Assembly (NCBI RefSeq): GCF_014287795.1
Contig: NZ_JACOON010000004.1
Span: 186,001 to 250,000, forward strand
Reading direction: 5' to 3'
Origin: Christensenella tenuis
GTDB taxonomy: Bacteria > Bacillota > Clostridia > Christensenellales > Christensenellaceae
DNA: 64,000 bases
Shown piece by piece: positions 57,105 to 64,000 of the stretch. Positions within the stretch are counted from its first letter, which is position 1. Each line of letters begins with the position of its first letter. A program made the translations under genes and the position numbers. A model generated the notes under the pieces. That model was not told where the DNA came from. It saw only the letters and a program-made list of their open reading frames with translations, and did no database searches.

Positions 57105-58118
57105 ATGAACAGGCGCAGCGCAATGACCAACCGGGGAACGGAAATGCAAAAAAATATAGCGGGATTTTTGCGGGACAACGCCGCGATGATCGCGCTCCTC
57201 GTCATCGTATTGCTGTTGATTGCCTTCTTCGCACCGCAGTTTTTCAGCGTACAGAACATTACGAACGTTGCCCGGCAGGCTTCCACCACGGGCATTATTG
57301 CCATTGGTATGATGTTCGTCATCATCACCGGCGGGATCGACCTTTCGGTGGGCGGCGTGCTTGCAGTGGCGGGGATCGCCTTTTCCATCCTCACGAAATT
57401 CGGCTTCGAGCTGTGGATCGCAGTGCTGTGCGCCCTGCTCCTTGGTGCAATCGCAGGGATTATCAACGGATTCGGTACCATCTTTTTAGGCATCCAGCCG
57501 TTTATCATGACGCTTGCAACCTCTTCGGTCACTGGGGGACTTGCGTTGCTCTTGTGCGACGGGATCCCCGTAGAGTTTACCACTGTGACAAGCCCGGTGA
57601 TAGACTTTTTCGGAAATGGAAATGTGGGGCCGGTGCCCGGTCCGTTCGTACTCTTCGCCGCATTGGCCGTGCTTTCGGTTGTGGTGCTGCGCTACGTGCC
57701 CTTCGGGCGGTATGTATATAGTGTAGGCAGCAGCTTTGAAGGTGCGCGCCTTGCGGGTGTGCGCACTACGCGGATCATTATGGTCACCTATATCGTGTGC
57801 AGCATATGCGCGGCGCTCGCGGGTATCGTGACGGCGTGCCGGCTGTATGTGGGTCATCCGGTGGCGGGCAGTACGGCGGCGCTCGACAGCATTGCCGCCA
57901 TCGTAATCGGCGGCACCAGCCTTTCGGGGGGGAAGGGCAGCGTGGTTGGTACGGTAGTGGGCATACTGCTGATGACGGCGGTCGCCAACCTGTTGAACCT
58001 GACGGGAGTGCCTACATACATACAGCAGATCGTTAAGGGCGTCATCATTGTCCTTGCGATTTTGCTTTCCACCAAGGGGCTCAAGGGGCGTATCAAGGAA
58101 GCGTGGAGGGGATTATGA
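57105..58118 (+). CDS. CUT2 sugar ABC transporter permease, third
   Basis: A 337-residue RbsC-like permease with the family motifs IIAIGMMFVIITGGIDLSVGGVLAVAG, IINGFGTIFLGIQPFIMTLATSSVTGG and AALDSIAAIVIGGTSLSGGKGSVVGTVVG. It stands in a separate transcription unit, with only a binding lipoprotein after it (4-nt ATGA overlap) and no ATPase. The lone ATPase at 48463 is the obvious candidate partner. Confidence 0.9.
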   Translation: MNRRSAMTNRGTEMQKNIAGFLRDNAAMIALLVIVLLLIAFFAPQFFSVQNITNVARQASTTGIIAIGMMFVIITGGIDLSVGGVLAVAGIAFSILTKFGFELWIAVLCALLLGAIAGIINGFGTIFLGIQPFIMTLATSSVTGGLALLLCDGIPVEFTTVTSPVIDFFGNGNVGPVPGPFVLFAALAVLSVVVLRYVPFGRYVYSVGSSFEGARLAGVRTTRIIMVTYIVCSICAALAGIVTACRLYVGHPVAGSTAALDSIAAIVIGGTSLSGGKGSVVGTVVGILLMTAVANLLNLTGVPTYIQQIVKGVIIVLAILLSTKGLKGRIKEAWRGL

Positions 58119-59173
58119 AACGAACCGTGACTGTGATGCTTACCGTGGCAGCGCTGCTTCTGGTATCCTGCGTACACATGACACAATTACCCGCGGAAAA
58201 CCCTGAGGGCGAGGGAGAGACCGTACTTTACACTGTGGATGGAGAACCCATTGATTTCGGCATTTATTGCAGTGAAACCGCCGCAGAGACGCTCGTACCG
58301 GAAAAAGCGCTCAACGAATATACCGGTACTGTAGGTGTAATCGTTTCGTCTATGCGCTTTCCATACGGAGGGGGCACGAAGGTTATGGCGGAGGAGACGT
58401 TGGAAACATATTTCCCCAATATGAATTATGTGATCGGCAACGGCGACGGGGATCCGGTTACGCAAAGCGCGCTGATCGACGACTATATTGCACGGGGCAT
58501 CGACGTGCTGGTGATCGATCCGGTGGAGAAAGAAGCGATGGTGCCTGCTTTTGAACGGCTGAAGGCAGCGGGAATCCCTGTGGTATGCGTAGACCGTTAC
58601 GTGCCCGCAGATTACGAGTCTGTGGTCAAGGCAGACGACGTGAAGATTGGCCAAAAGGCGGGAGAAGCGATGGTGGAGCTCCTTGGAGGCAAAGGAAAGG
58701 TCGTAGAGATACAGGGCGCCCCGGCGGCCTCCAACACCAACGACAGGCACATTGGCTTTGCGCAGGGCATCGCGGGTTCGCAGATCGAGGTAATTGCCGC
58801 GCCGTACGCGGATTTTTTGCAGACACGCGGCCTCGGGGAGATGGAAGACCTTTTGCAGCGCTTCCCGGATGACGGCGATATCGATGCAATCTTCAGCCAG
58901 TCGGACGTTATGACGATGGGAATCATTCAAGCCTTAAAAGCGGCGGGAAGGGATATCCCTATCGTAAGCATCGATGCGCAGGAATCCGCGCTCGGCGCGG
59001 TGCAGGCGGGAGACATTGATGCGGTGGTGGCCTATCCCATCCCCATGCCTGCCGGCATCTTTGCGGGCGTGAAGGTGATGGAGGGGGAGGAAATTCCGGA
59101 CTATATTGAGCTCGAGTGCCCGGTGATCACGAAGGAAAACGTGGAGGATTATATCGGCCATTCTGGCTACTGA
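58115..59173 (+). CDS. Sugar-binding lipoprotein (RbsB-like)
   Basis: A 352-residue protein with signal peptide MKRTVTVMLTVAALLLVSC (lipobox LVSC, Cys19). The RbsB-type fold follows: TVGVIVSSMRFPYGGGTKVMAEETLETYF, LIDDYIARGIDVLVIDPVEKEAMVPAFERLKAAGIPVVCVD, KAGEAMVELLGGKGKVVEIQG and DIDAIFSQSDVMTMGIIQALKAAG. The ATG at 58115 overlaps the permease stop and has GGAGGGG upstream. It differs substantially from the first lipoprotein, so a second ligand is likely. Confidence 0.9.
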   Translation: MKRTVTVMLTVAALLLVSCVHMTQLPAENPEGEGETVLYTVDGEPIDFGIYCSETAAETLVPEKALNEYTGTVGVIVSSMRFPYGGGTKVMAEETLETYFPNMNYVIGNGDGDPVTQSALIDDYIARGIDVLVIDPVEKEAMVPAFERLKAAGIPVVCVDRYVPADYESVVKADDVKIGQKAGEAMVELLGGKGKVVEIQGAPAASNTNDRHIGFAQGIAGSQIEVIAAPYADFLQTRGLGEMEDLLQRFPDDGDIDAIFSQSDVMTMGIIQALKAAGRDIPIVSIDAQESALGAVQAGDIDAVVAYPIPMPAGIFAGVKVMEGEEIPDYIELECPVITKENVEDYIGHSGY

Positions 59174-59224
59174 GCAACGTGGAGAGGCGGCAGGCCATCA
59201 TGCTGCCATAGTTGAATAAAGCAG

Positions 59225-59249
59225 AAAAAGAGCCGGGAATTTCCGGCTC
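59225..59249 (-). terminator. Terminator of the araBD operon
   Basis: On the minus strand GAGCCGG-AAATTC-CCGGCTC then TTTTTCTG, 19 nt past the araD stop. Confidence 0.8.
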
Positions 59250-59267
59250 CTTCCGTAAGGAAATACT

Positions 59268-59993
59268 TCAACGTGCGGTGTTGCCGCTCTTTTTTTGCCC
59301 GTAATAAGCGTTTTCGCCAAATTTTCGGCAATAGTGTTTATCAAGAAGCGCCGGACTGATTCCATTCGGAGCGCTTTGGTCAAGCGTTTTATTCAGGTAT
59401 GCCATTTTCGCTATATATTCGAGCACCAGGGCAGTTTTAACCGCCGTTGCCGGGTCAGGCCCCCATGTGAAGGGACCATGACTTTTTACCAGCACGGCAG
59501 GAACCTTCGATGGATCGCGGCCGGAAAACGCTTCAACAATCACCTTTCCTGTGTTTTTTTCATAATGGCGGTCTGCGGGTGTGCCGATTTCCTCAGCAGT
59601 CAGCTCCCGTGTACAGGGAATTTCTCCGTAGAAGTAGTCCGCGTGCGTTGTTCCAAGGCACGGAATCGCTTTTCCCGCCTGTGCCCACATGGTCGCGTAG
59701 GTGGAGTGGATGTGGACGACGGCGCCGACGGACGGAAACGCCCGATAGAGGGCAAGGTGCGTGGGCAGGTCCGTAGACGGCGCGCCTCCGGAAAGCACAG
59801 TCCCGTCAAGATCCGTAAGCGTTATATCCCGCTCTGTCATGGAGGCATAGTCAACGCCGCTCGATTTGACCGCCACACAGGTACGGTCTTCCGAAATCCC
59901 GGAAACATTCCCCCAAGTGAGGATGGCGAGGCGCTCCTGCGGCAGCATCCGGTTTGCTTCCGTCACCTGCCGGATCAGTTCATTCATATTCAT
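59268..59993 (-). CDS. araD: L-ribulose-5-phosphate 4-epimerase
   Basis: A 241-residue class II aldolase/epimerase. The metal ligands D75, H94, H96 (HIHSTYATMWAQAG) and H172 (SHGPFTWG) are all present, and the N-terminal LTWGNVSGISEDR binds the phosphate. It converts L-ribulose 5-phosphate to D-xylulose 5-phosphate. It overlaps the araB gene by 14 nt and ends the minus-strand operon. Confidence 0.93.
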   Translation of the reverse strand: MNMNELIRQVTEANRMLPQERLAILTWGNVSGISEDRTCVAVKSSGVDYASMTERDITLTDLDGTVLSGGAPSTDLPTHLALYRAFPSVGAVVHIHSTYATMWAQAGKAIPCLGTTHADYFYGEIPCTRELTAEEIGTPADRHYEKNTGKVIVEAFSGRDPSKVPAVLVKSHGPFTWGPDPATAVKTALVLEYIAKMAYLNKTLDQSAPNGISPALLDKHYCRKFGENAYYGQKKSGNTAR

Positions 59994-61665
59994 GGTAGCA
60001 TGCTCCTTTCCGGCGCATAGCCTTAAGCCGTTTCATCACATCGTTTGCGCCCCGGCCAAAATAGTTGTGGAGCGTTACATATTCCTGATACAGGACGTCA
60101 TATGCCGCGGCCGCGCCGGGATCCGGCGTATAAATGGCATAACGCCGGCAGGCAAGCTGCGCTGCATCTCCAATCCCGGCACAGCCGCCGCCGTCCCTGC
60201 CCGCTGCGAGGGCACCGTAGAGCGCTGCGGAAAATGCGGGGAGCTGGGCGGATTCCACCACACGAATTTCCCGCCCTGTGATATTGGCGTAAAGCTGCAT
60301 CATAAAAGGGTTTTTCTGTGCGATCCCGCCTGCGGCATAAAATTCGTCCACGGGGATTCCCGCCGCCGCAAAGGACTCGAGGATCATCCGGGTTCCATAG
60401 GCCGTGGCCTCCATAAGGGCACGGAAAATATCTTCCGGCTTTGTCCCGAGGGTGCAGCCGAGAAGCAGCCCGGAGAGGTCGCCGTCCACAAGGACGGAAC
60501 GGTTTCCGTTCCACCAGTCGAGTGCGATAAGCCCACTTTCCCCGGGAACCTTTTTTTCCGCGAGACGGGTGAGATATTCGTAAATACCGGTTCCTTCCTC
60601 CTGCGCGCGCCTTTCATAGGCCGCTGGCACACAGTTTTTCACGAACCAGCTGAAATGATCGCCCACGCAGCTTTGGCCGGCTTCATAGCCGATAAGCCCG
60701 GGAATGAGGCCGTCCGGCACGATTCCACATACGCCGGGTATGGGCCGAGGCCGGGAAGAATTCACGAGATGGCAGGTTGATGTGCCCATGATCGCAAGCA
60801 TCTGGCCCGGACGGGTGAGGCCCGCGCCCAGGCAGGAAACATGCGCGTCGAGGTTGGCCGCCGCAACGGGTGTGCCCTGTGCAAGGCCGGTCAGTTTTGC
60901 CATACGGGCGGTAATGCCGCCCGCCCTGCCGCCGAGCGGCAAGATAGGGGTATTAAGTTTTGTTTCGGCGAAATCCTCCATCCGTGGATCGAGTGCGGCA
61001 AAAAAGCTGCGGGATGGAAAGCCGTCCGTTTTGCTCCAGATCGCTTTATAGCCTGCCGCGCAGGCGTTACGCCACAGCCTGCCCGTAAGTTGCGCAACGA
61101 TCCAGTCGCCCGCTTCCACAAAGTACGCCATTTTTTCATACAGTTTTGGCGCTTCGTTCAGGATTTGCCATGCCTTAGGGACAACCCATTCGGAAGAAAT
61201 TTTTCTGCCGTAATTTTCGAGGAATTTTTCTCCGCGTTCCTGCGCGATTTGATTGAGGCGTGTGGCTTCTTTTTGCGCCGCGTGATGCTTCCAGAGCTTT
61301 ACATAGGCGTGCGGTTCGCTTGCGTATTCGGGTAAAAAACACAAAGGCGTGCCTTCCGCCGTAACGGGGAGGACCGTGCAGGATGTGAAATCGATCCCGA
61401 CCCCGCAAATTTGCGTGCCCGAAGCGCCTGCACTGCGGAGGACCTCCGGTACGGCAGCGGCAAGCGTGTCGATATAGTCCTGCGGATGCTGAAGCGCCCA
61501 GTCTGCCGGGAGCGGTCTGCCGCAGGGCAGGGCCGTATCCATCACGCCATGCGGATACTCGCAGGAGGAGGATGCGGCAATTTCGCCTGTATGCATCTCC
61601 ACCAGCACACACCGCGCGGACAAGGTGCCAAAATCTACGCCCAAAGCATATCGTTTCTGTTCCAT
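59980..61665 (-). CDS. araB: Ribulokinase
   Basis: A 561-residue FGGY kinase: N-terminal LGVDFGTLSARCVLVEMHTGE, DFTSCTVLPV, DWIVAQLTGR, and C-terminal YAAGGIAQKNPFMMQLYANITGREI. Length and the DFGTLSxR start separate ribulokinases from xylulokinases. It phosphorylates L-ribulose. araA (L-arabinose isomerase) is not in the window, so ribulose itself, or an isomerase elsewhere, must feed it. The gene upstream encodes a SIS protein. Confidence 0.93.
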   Translation of the reverse strand: MEQKRYALGVDFGTLSARCVLVEMHTGEIAASSSCEYPHGVMDTALPCGRPLPADWALQHPQDYIDTLAAAVPEVLRSAGASGTQICGVGIDFTSCTVLPVTAEGTPLCFLPEYASEPHAYVKLWKHHAAQKEATRLNQIAQERGEKFLENYGRKISSEWVVPKAWQILNEAPKLYEKMAYFVEAGDWIVAQLTGRLWRNACAAGYKAIWSKTDGFPSRSFFAALDPRMEDFAETKLNTPILPLGGRAGGITARMAKLTGLAQGTPVAAANLDAHVSCLGAGLTRPGQMLAIMGTSTCHLVNSSRPRPIPGVCGIVPDGLIPGLIGYEAGQSCVGDHFSWFVKNCVPAAYERRAQEEGTGIYEYLTRLAEKKVPGESGLIALDWWNGNRSVLVDGDLSGLLLGCTLGTKPEDIFRALMEATAYGTRMILESFAAAGIPVDEFYAAGGIAQKNPFMMQLYANITGREIRVVESAQLPAFSAALYGALAAGRDGGGCAGIGDAAQLACRRYAIYTPDPGAAAAYDVLYQEYVTLHNYFGRGANDVMKRLKAMRRKGACYHEYE

Positions 61666-61695
61666 AATACCTCCTGATTTAAAATAGGCCCGGGT

Positions 61696-62310
61696 TCACA
61701 GCCGCTCTCTGCGCAGCTTTTCACCGACCGAGCCGCCGGGATGCGTAAGGAAAAAATCTTTTTTGGTAAATCCGTTATGCTGCATTACCGCAAAAGCGAT
61801 CGCGTCCCATGCGGCAATTGCCGCCACAATACTGCCCGAGGCAATCAGCCCCCACGGACAGGGTTCTTTTTCCACGGAAACCTTGAGCAGGATATCGCAG
61901 CCCCTGCCAAGGGGGGAATTTTCGTTTTCCGTTACGCCGATGACGGTTGCGCCCTTCTTTTTGCAGGCGGGCAGGTAATTCAGGATTTCCTGCGTTGTTC
62001 CGCCTTTGGCAAGCAAAACGACAACATCCCCCTGCTGGATCACGCCCATCCCGCCGTGAATCGAATTGGCAGGGGAGAGGAAGAGGGAGGGAACCTCAAT
62101 TACGCTTAAGGTATGCGCAATTTTTTGGGCCGCAACACCGGAAGTTCCACATCCGGCGGTAACGACCTTTTTCCCCCTTGCCTTCAGCGTCAAAAGCAAA
62201 TCTACAATTTGGTCCATCACCGCATAATCGAGCGTCGTTAAAAGGCTGTCCACAATATTTCGCTCGTCCGTCAGCACCTGCGTATAAATTTCCTGGTAAT
62301 CCTTTTGCAT
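61696..62310 (-). CDS. SIS domain sugar-phosphate isomerase (KpsF/GutQ-like, no CBS domains)
   Basis: A 204-residue single SIS domain: KVVTAGCGTSGVAAQKIAHTLSVIEVPSLFLSPANSIHGGMGVIQQGDVVVLLAKGGTTQEILNYLPACKKKGATVIGVTENENSPLGRGCDILL describes the order of its motifs. The C-terminal HPGGSVGEKL matches arabinose-5-phosphate isomerases (KpsF/GutQ), but the CBS pair is missing. It likely isomerises a ketose/aldose phosphate made by one of the neighbouring kinases. It is 12 nt after the FGGY kinase. Confidence 0.85.
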   Translation of the reverse strand: MQKDYQEIYTQVLTDERNIVDSLLTTLDYAVMDQIVDLLLTLKARGKKVVTAGCGTSGVAAQKIAHTLSVIEVPSLFLSPANSIHGGMGVIQQGDVVVLLAKGGTTQEILNYLPACKKKGATVIGVTENENSPLGRGCDILLKVSVEKEPCPWGLIASGSIVAAIAAWDAIAFAVMQHNGFTKKDFFLTHPGGSVGEKLRRERL

Positions 62311-62322
62311 CGTAACTCCTTT

Positions 62323-63822
62323 CTAAAAAGAGGATAAAGCCGAAAATTCGTTTTTCAGCTTGGGATAAAGACCGAGATAGAGCGCAAAAAGCCTGTCGTA
62401 TACTTCCCGGTTTTGCGCGTTCGGCGTATACTGCGCGCGCGTCCGTACCGCGCGCTCCAAAACACCGGAAACATCCGGATAACAGCCCGCCGCCGCGCCC
62501 GCGAGGACCGCGTCGCCGACCGGACCCGCGTTGGTTACGTCCGGGACGGAAACCTCCCGGCCCGTCACGTCCGCAAGTGTCTGCATCCATACGGCGCTTT
62601 CCGTGGGGCCGCCGGCCACGCGCAGGCCCTCTACGGCGCAGCCCGCCCGTTCATACATTGTCAGGTTGTGGCGCACCGCGAAGCAAACGCCTTCCATGAC
62701 CGCGCGCGCGAGGTCTTCCTTCGTGGTACGGGATGTCATGCCAATAAAACAGGCGCGCGCCTTTTCGTCCCAAAGGGGGGAAAGCTCTCCCGCGAGGTAA
62801 GGCAGGAATAGCACGCCGCGGCTTCCCGCAGGGGAGGCCTGCGCGTATGCGTTCAGCGTACCGTAGCAGAGTTTAGTCCCGGACGCATCGGTAAGCACGT
62901 TTTCCCGCAGCCACTTGAGGCACGCGCCGTTGTTGCCCATGGTGGCGAGCATCAGCCAAGTGCCGGGAAAGAGGCAGGCCTGCGTGAGCAGGCAGCCGTC
63001 TTCGCGCGGACGATCCATGATAACGCCCATATTCCCGGCGGTTCCCATGGAAAAGAACACTTGTCCGGGCTGGTAAACCCCCATGCCGAGCGCTGCGGCC
63101 GTATTATCGTGCGAGCCGCCGGCTACGGGCGTGTCTGCGGGAAGTCCGCATTCCCGCGCGGCCTGCGCGGTGACGTGTCCCATAAGGCTTGTGGAGGAAA
63201 CCGCCTCAGGCAGCTTTTCATAGGGAATTTCGAGCAGAGAACACAATTTATGCGAATATTGGTGCGTCTTATAGTCGTATAAATGACAAAAGGTCGCCTC
63301 GGACGGCGGAACGGCAAAGCGCCCGGTGAGGCGCAGGCCCACATAGGACATGACGCCGCAAAAACCGGAGGACCGGTCGAAACGCGGTTTATCGTGTTTT
63401 TTCAGCCACAGGAAATTCGGCGTGGAAAGCAAGGTGGAAATTTCGTTGGCGTTCACCTGTGCGATCTCCTCCGCAAAATGGTCCCGGAGCCATGCGGCCT
63501 CCTCGCCGGTGCGGCCGTCCATCCAGGTAAAGGCGTTGCCGATCGCCCGGCCGTCCGCGCCTACGCATACCGTGGCGCATCCCTGCGAGCTCAGCGCCGC
63601 GGCGATGATTTCGCATTCTCCCGCCCGCGCGAGCACCTGCCTGCTTGCCGCACAAAACATTGCCCACCAGTCTTCCGGGTCCTGTTCCGCCCAAAGGGGG
63701 TGCGGATGCTTCATTTCATATTCAAACAGGTCGCTGCCCACGGTTTCCCCTGTTTCGGGATCGAGCAGTACGGCCTTCACTCCACCCGTGCCGAGATCCG
63801 CGCCGAACAAATATTTTTTCAT
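62323..63822 (-). CDS. FGGY family carbohydrate kinase (xylulokinase-like)
   Basis: A 499-residue FGGY kinase. It begins KKYLFGADLGTGGVKAVLLDPETGE, with WAEQDPEDWW, CATVCVGADGRAIGNAFTWMDGR, VAGGSHDNTAAALGMGVYQPG and the C-terminal RVAGGPTESAVWMQTLADVTG. It resembles xylulokinase but could use another ketose. The ATG at 63822 lies 4 nt after the stop of the UroD-family gene. It pairs with a SIS isomerase and araBD. Confidence 0.88.
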   Translation of the reverse strand: MKKYLFGADLGTGGVKAVLLDPETGETVGSDLFEYEMKHPHPLWAEQDPEDWWAMFCAASRQVLARAGECEIIAAALSSQGCATVCVGADGRAIGNAFTWMDGRTGEEAAWLRDHFAEEIAQVNANEISTLLSTPNFLWLKKHDKPRFDRSSGFCGVMSYVGLRLTGRFAVPPSEATFCHLYDYKTHQYSHKLCSLLEIPYEKLPEAVSSTSLMGHVTAQAARECGLPADTPVAGGSHDNTAAALGMGVYQPGQVFFSMGTAGNMGVIMDRPREDGCLLTQACLFPGTWLMLATMGNNGACLKWLRENVLTDASGTKLCYGTLNAYAQASPAGSRGVLFLPYLAGELSPLWDEKARACFIGMTSRTTKEDLARAVMEGVCFAVRHNLTMYERAGCAVEGLRVAGGPTESAVWMQTLADVTGREVSVPDVTNAGPVGDAVLAGAAAGCYPDVSGVLERAVRTRAQYTPNAQNREVYDRLFALYLGLYPKLKNEFSALSSF

Positions 63823-63826
63823 AAGG

Positions 63827-64000
63827 TTACCCCCGCCCACCAGTGGTATAGCGCTGCGCCGTCTCATAAACGGCAACCAGGTTTTCCGCCGGCGTATCGG
63901 GCTGAAGGTGGTTGGATGGCCCGAAGATATATCCGCCGCCAGGTGAAAACGCATCGAGCCGGCGCAGGGCTTCGTCAATTGCTTCCTCCCGTGTGCCGTT
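63827..64000 (-). CDS. C-terminus of a URO-D superfamily protein (5' part outside window)
   Basis: The last 57 residues plus stop are present: TREEAIDEALRRLDAFSPGG, then GYIFGPSNHLQPDTPAEN and LVAVYETAQRY. The PGGGYIFGPSxxxQPDTPxEN signature is diagnostic for URO-D/MtaA-type proteins. Its stop is 4 nt from the FGGY kinase start, so it shares the pentose operon. It is the second URO-D family gene of the window and is more typical in this motif than the 36300 gene. Confidence 0.8.
   Translation of the reverse strand, partial: NGTREEAIDEALRRLDAFSPGGGYIFGPSNHLQPDTPAENLVAVYETAQRYTTGGRG

Noticed and set aside
1..64000. tRNA, rRNA, CRISPR arrays, transposases, riboswitch aptamers
   Set aside because: No cloverleaf with TTCRANY arm, no rRNA-like tract, no regularly spaced repeats, no transposase motif and no T-box or other aptamer core was noticed on reading either strand; a covariance-model scan would be needed to exclude divergent RNAs.

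Overview
The window is a chromosomal replication-origin region of a low-GC-lineage but fairly GC-rich Gram-positive bacterium (Bacillota, class Clostridia; gene content recalls Christensenellales, an inference only). The evidence is the conserved cluster rpmH-rnpA-yidD-yidC-jag-mnmE-mnmG-rsmG-parA-parB on the minus strand, facing away from dnaA-dnaN-recF-remB-gyrB-gyrA on the plus strand. Consensus DnaA boxes lie in the rpmH-dnaA gap, and two perfect 16-bp parS sites lie on the parAB side. Transcription changes direction at about 32.8-33.3 kb, as expected at oriC. No rRNA, tRNA, CRISPR array or insertion sequence was seen.

Layout, left to right. Positions 1-6.7 kb hold the tail of a Cys-rich protein, a double-CDGSH iron-sulfur protein, a DnaI-like helicase loader coupled to a DnaD/DnaB-type initiator, an alpha/beta-hydrolase-fold protein that has lost its catalytic Ser and His, a CCA-adding enzyme and dapF. 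Positions 7-11.6 kb (plus strand) hold a DUF5711-CvpA pair, a MarR-MATE efflux operon with two neat operators, and an AlkD-like protein. Positions 11.7-19.7 kb (minus) hold a YtrA-type GntR/ABC operon, a GNAT, a methyltransferase, a BlaI-BlaR1-type pair whose metallopeptidase is fused to a DUF6034-like domain, and a DUF2971 protein. Positions 19.8-32.8 kb hold the partition, tRNA-modification and membrane-insertion genes of the left origin arm, with several accessory genes. Positions 33.3-44.0 kb hold the right origin arm, interrupted by a uroporphyrinogen-decarboxylase-family gene between dnaN and recF.

Positions 44.1-48.2 kb hold a sugar O-acetyltransferase, a MATE pump divergent from a MarR regulator across a marO-like operator cluster, a decayed transporter and an AraC regulator. 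Positions 48.4-64 kb are an accessory carbohydrate region: two CUT2 (ribose/galactose-type) ABC ATPases, three permeases, two periplasmic-type lipoproteins and an M24 peptidase on plus. These face a minus-strand operon of a UroD-family protein, an FGGY kinase, a SIS isomerase, ribulokinase (araB) and L-ribulose-5-phosphate 4-epimerase (araD). The likely logic is import of a pentose or pentose derivative, followed by phosphorylation and epimerisation into the pentose-phosphate pathway, under control of the AraC protein. The substrate is not determined.

The most unusual items are the UroD-family proteins (one inside the dnaN-recF cluster, one heading the pentose-kinase operon), the hydrolase-fold pseudoenzyme, the M56-DUF6034 fusion, a 28-residue Cys-rich ORF after dnaN, and a degraded XRE/small-ORF pair around a perfect 18-bp-arm inverted repeat.
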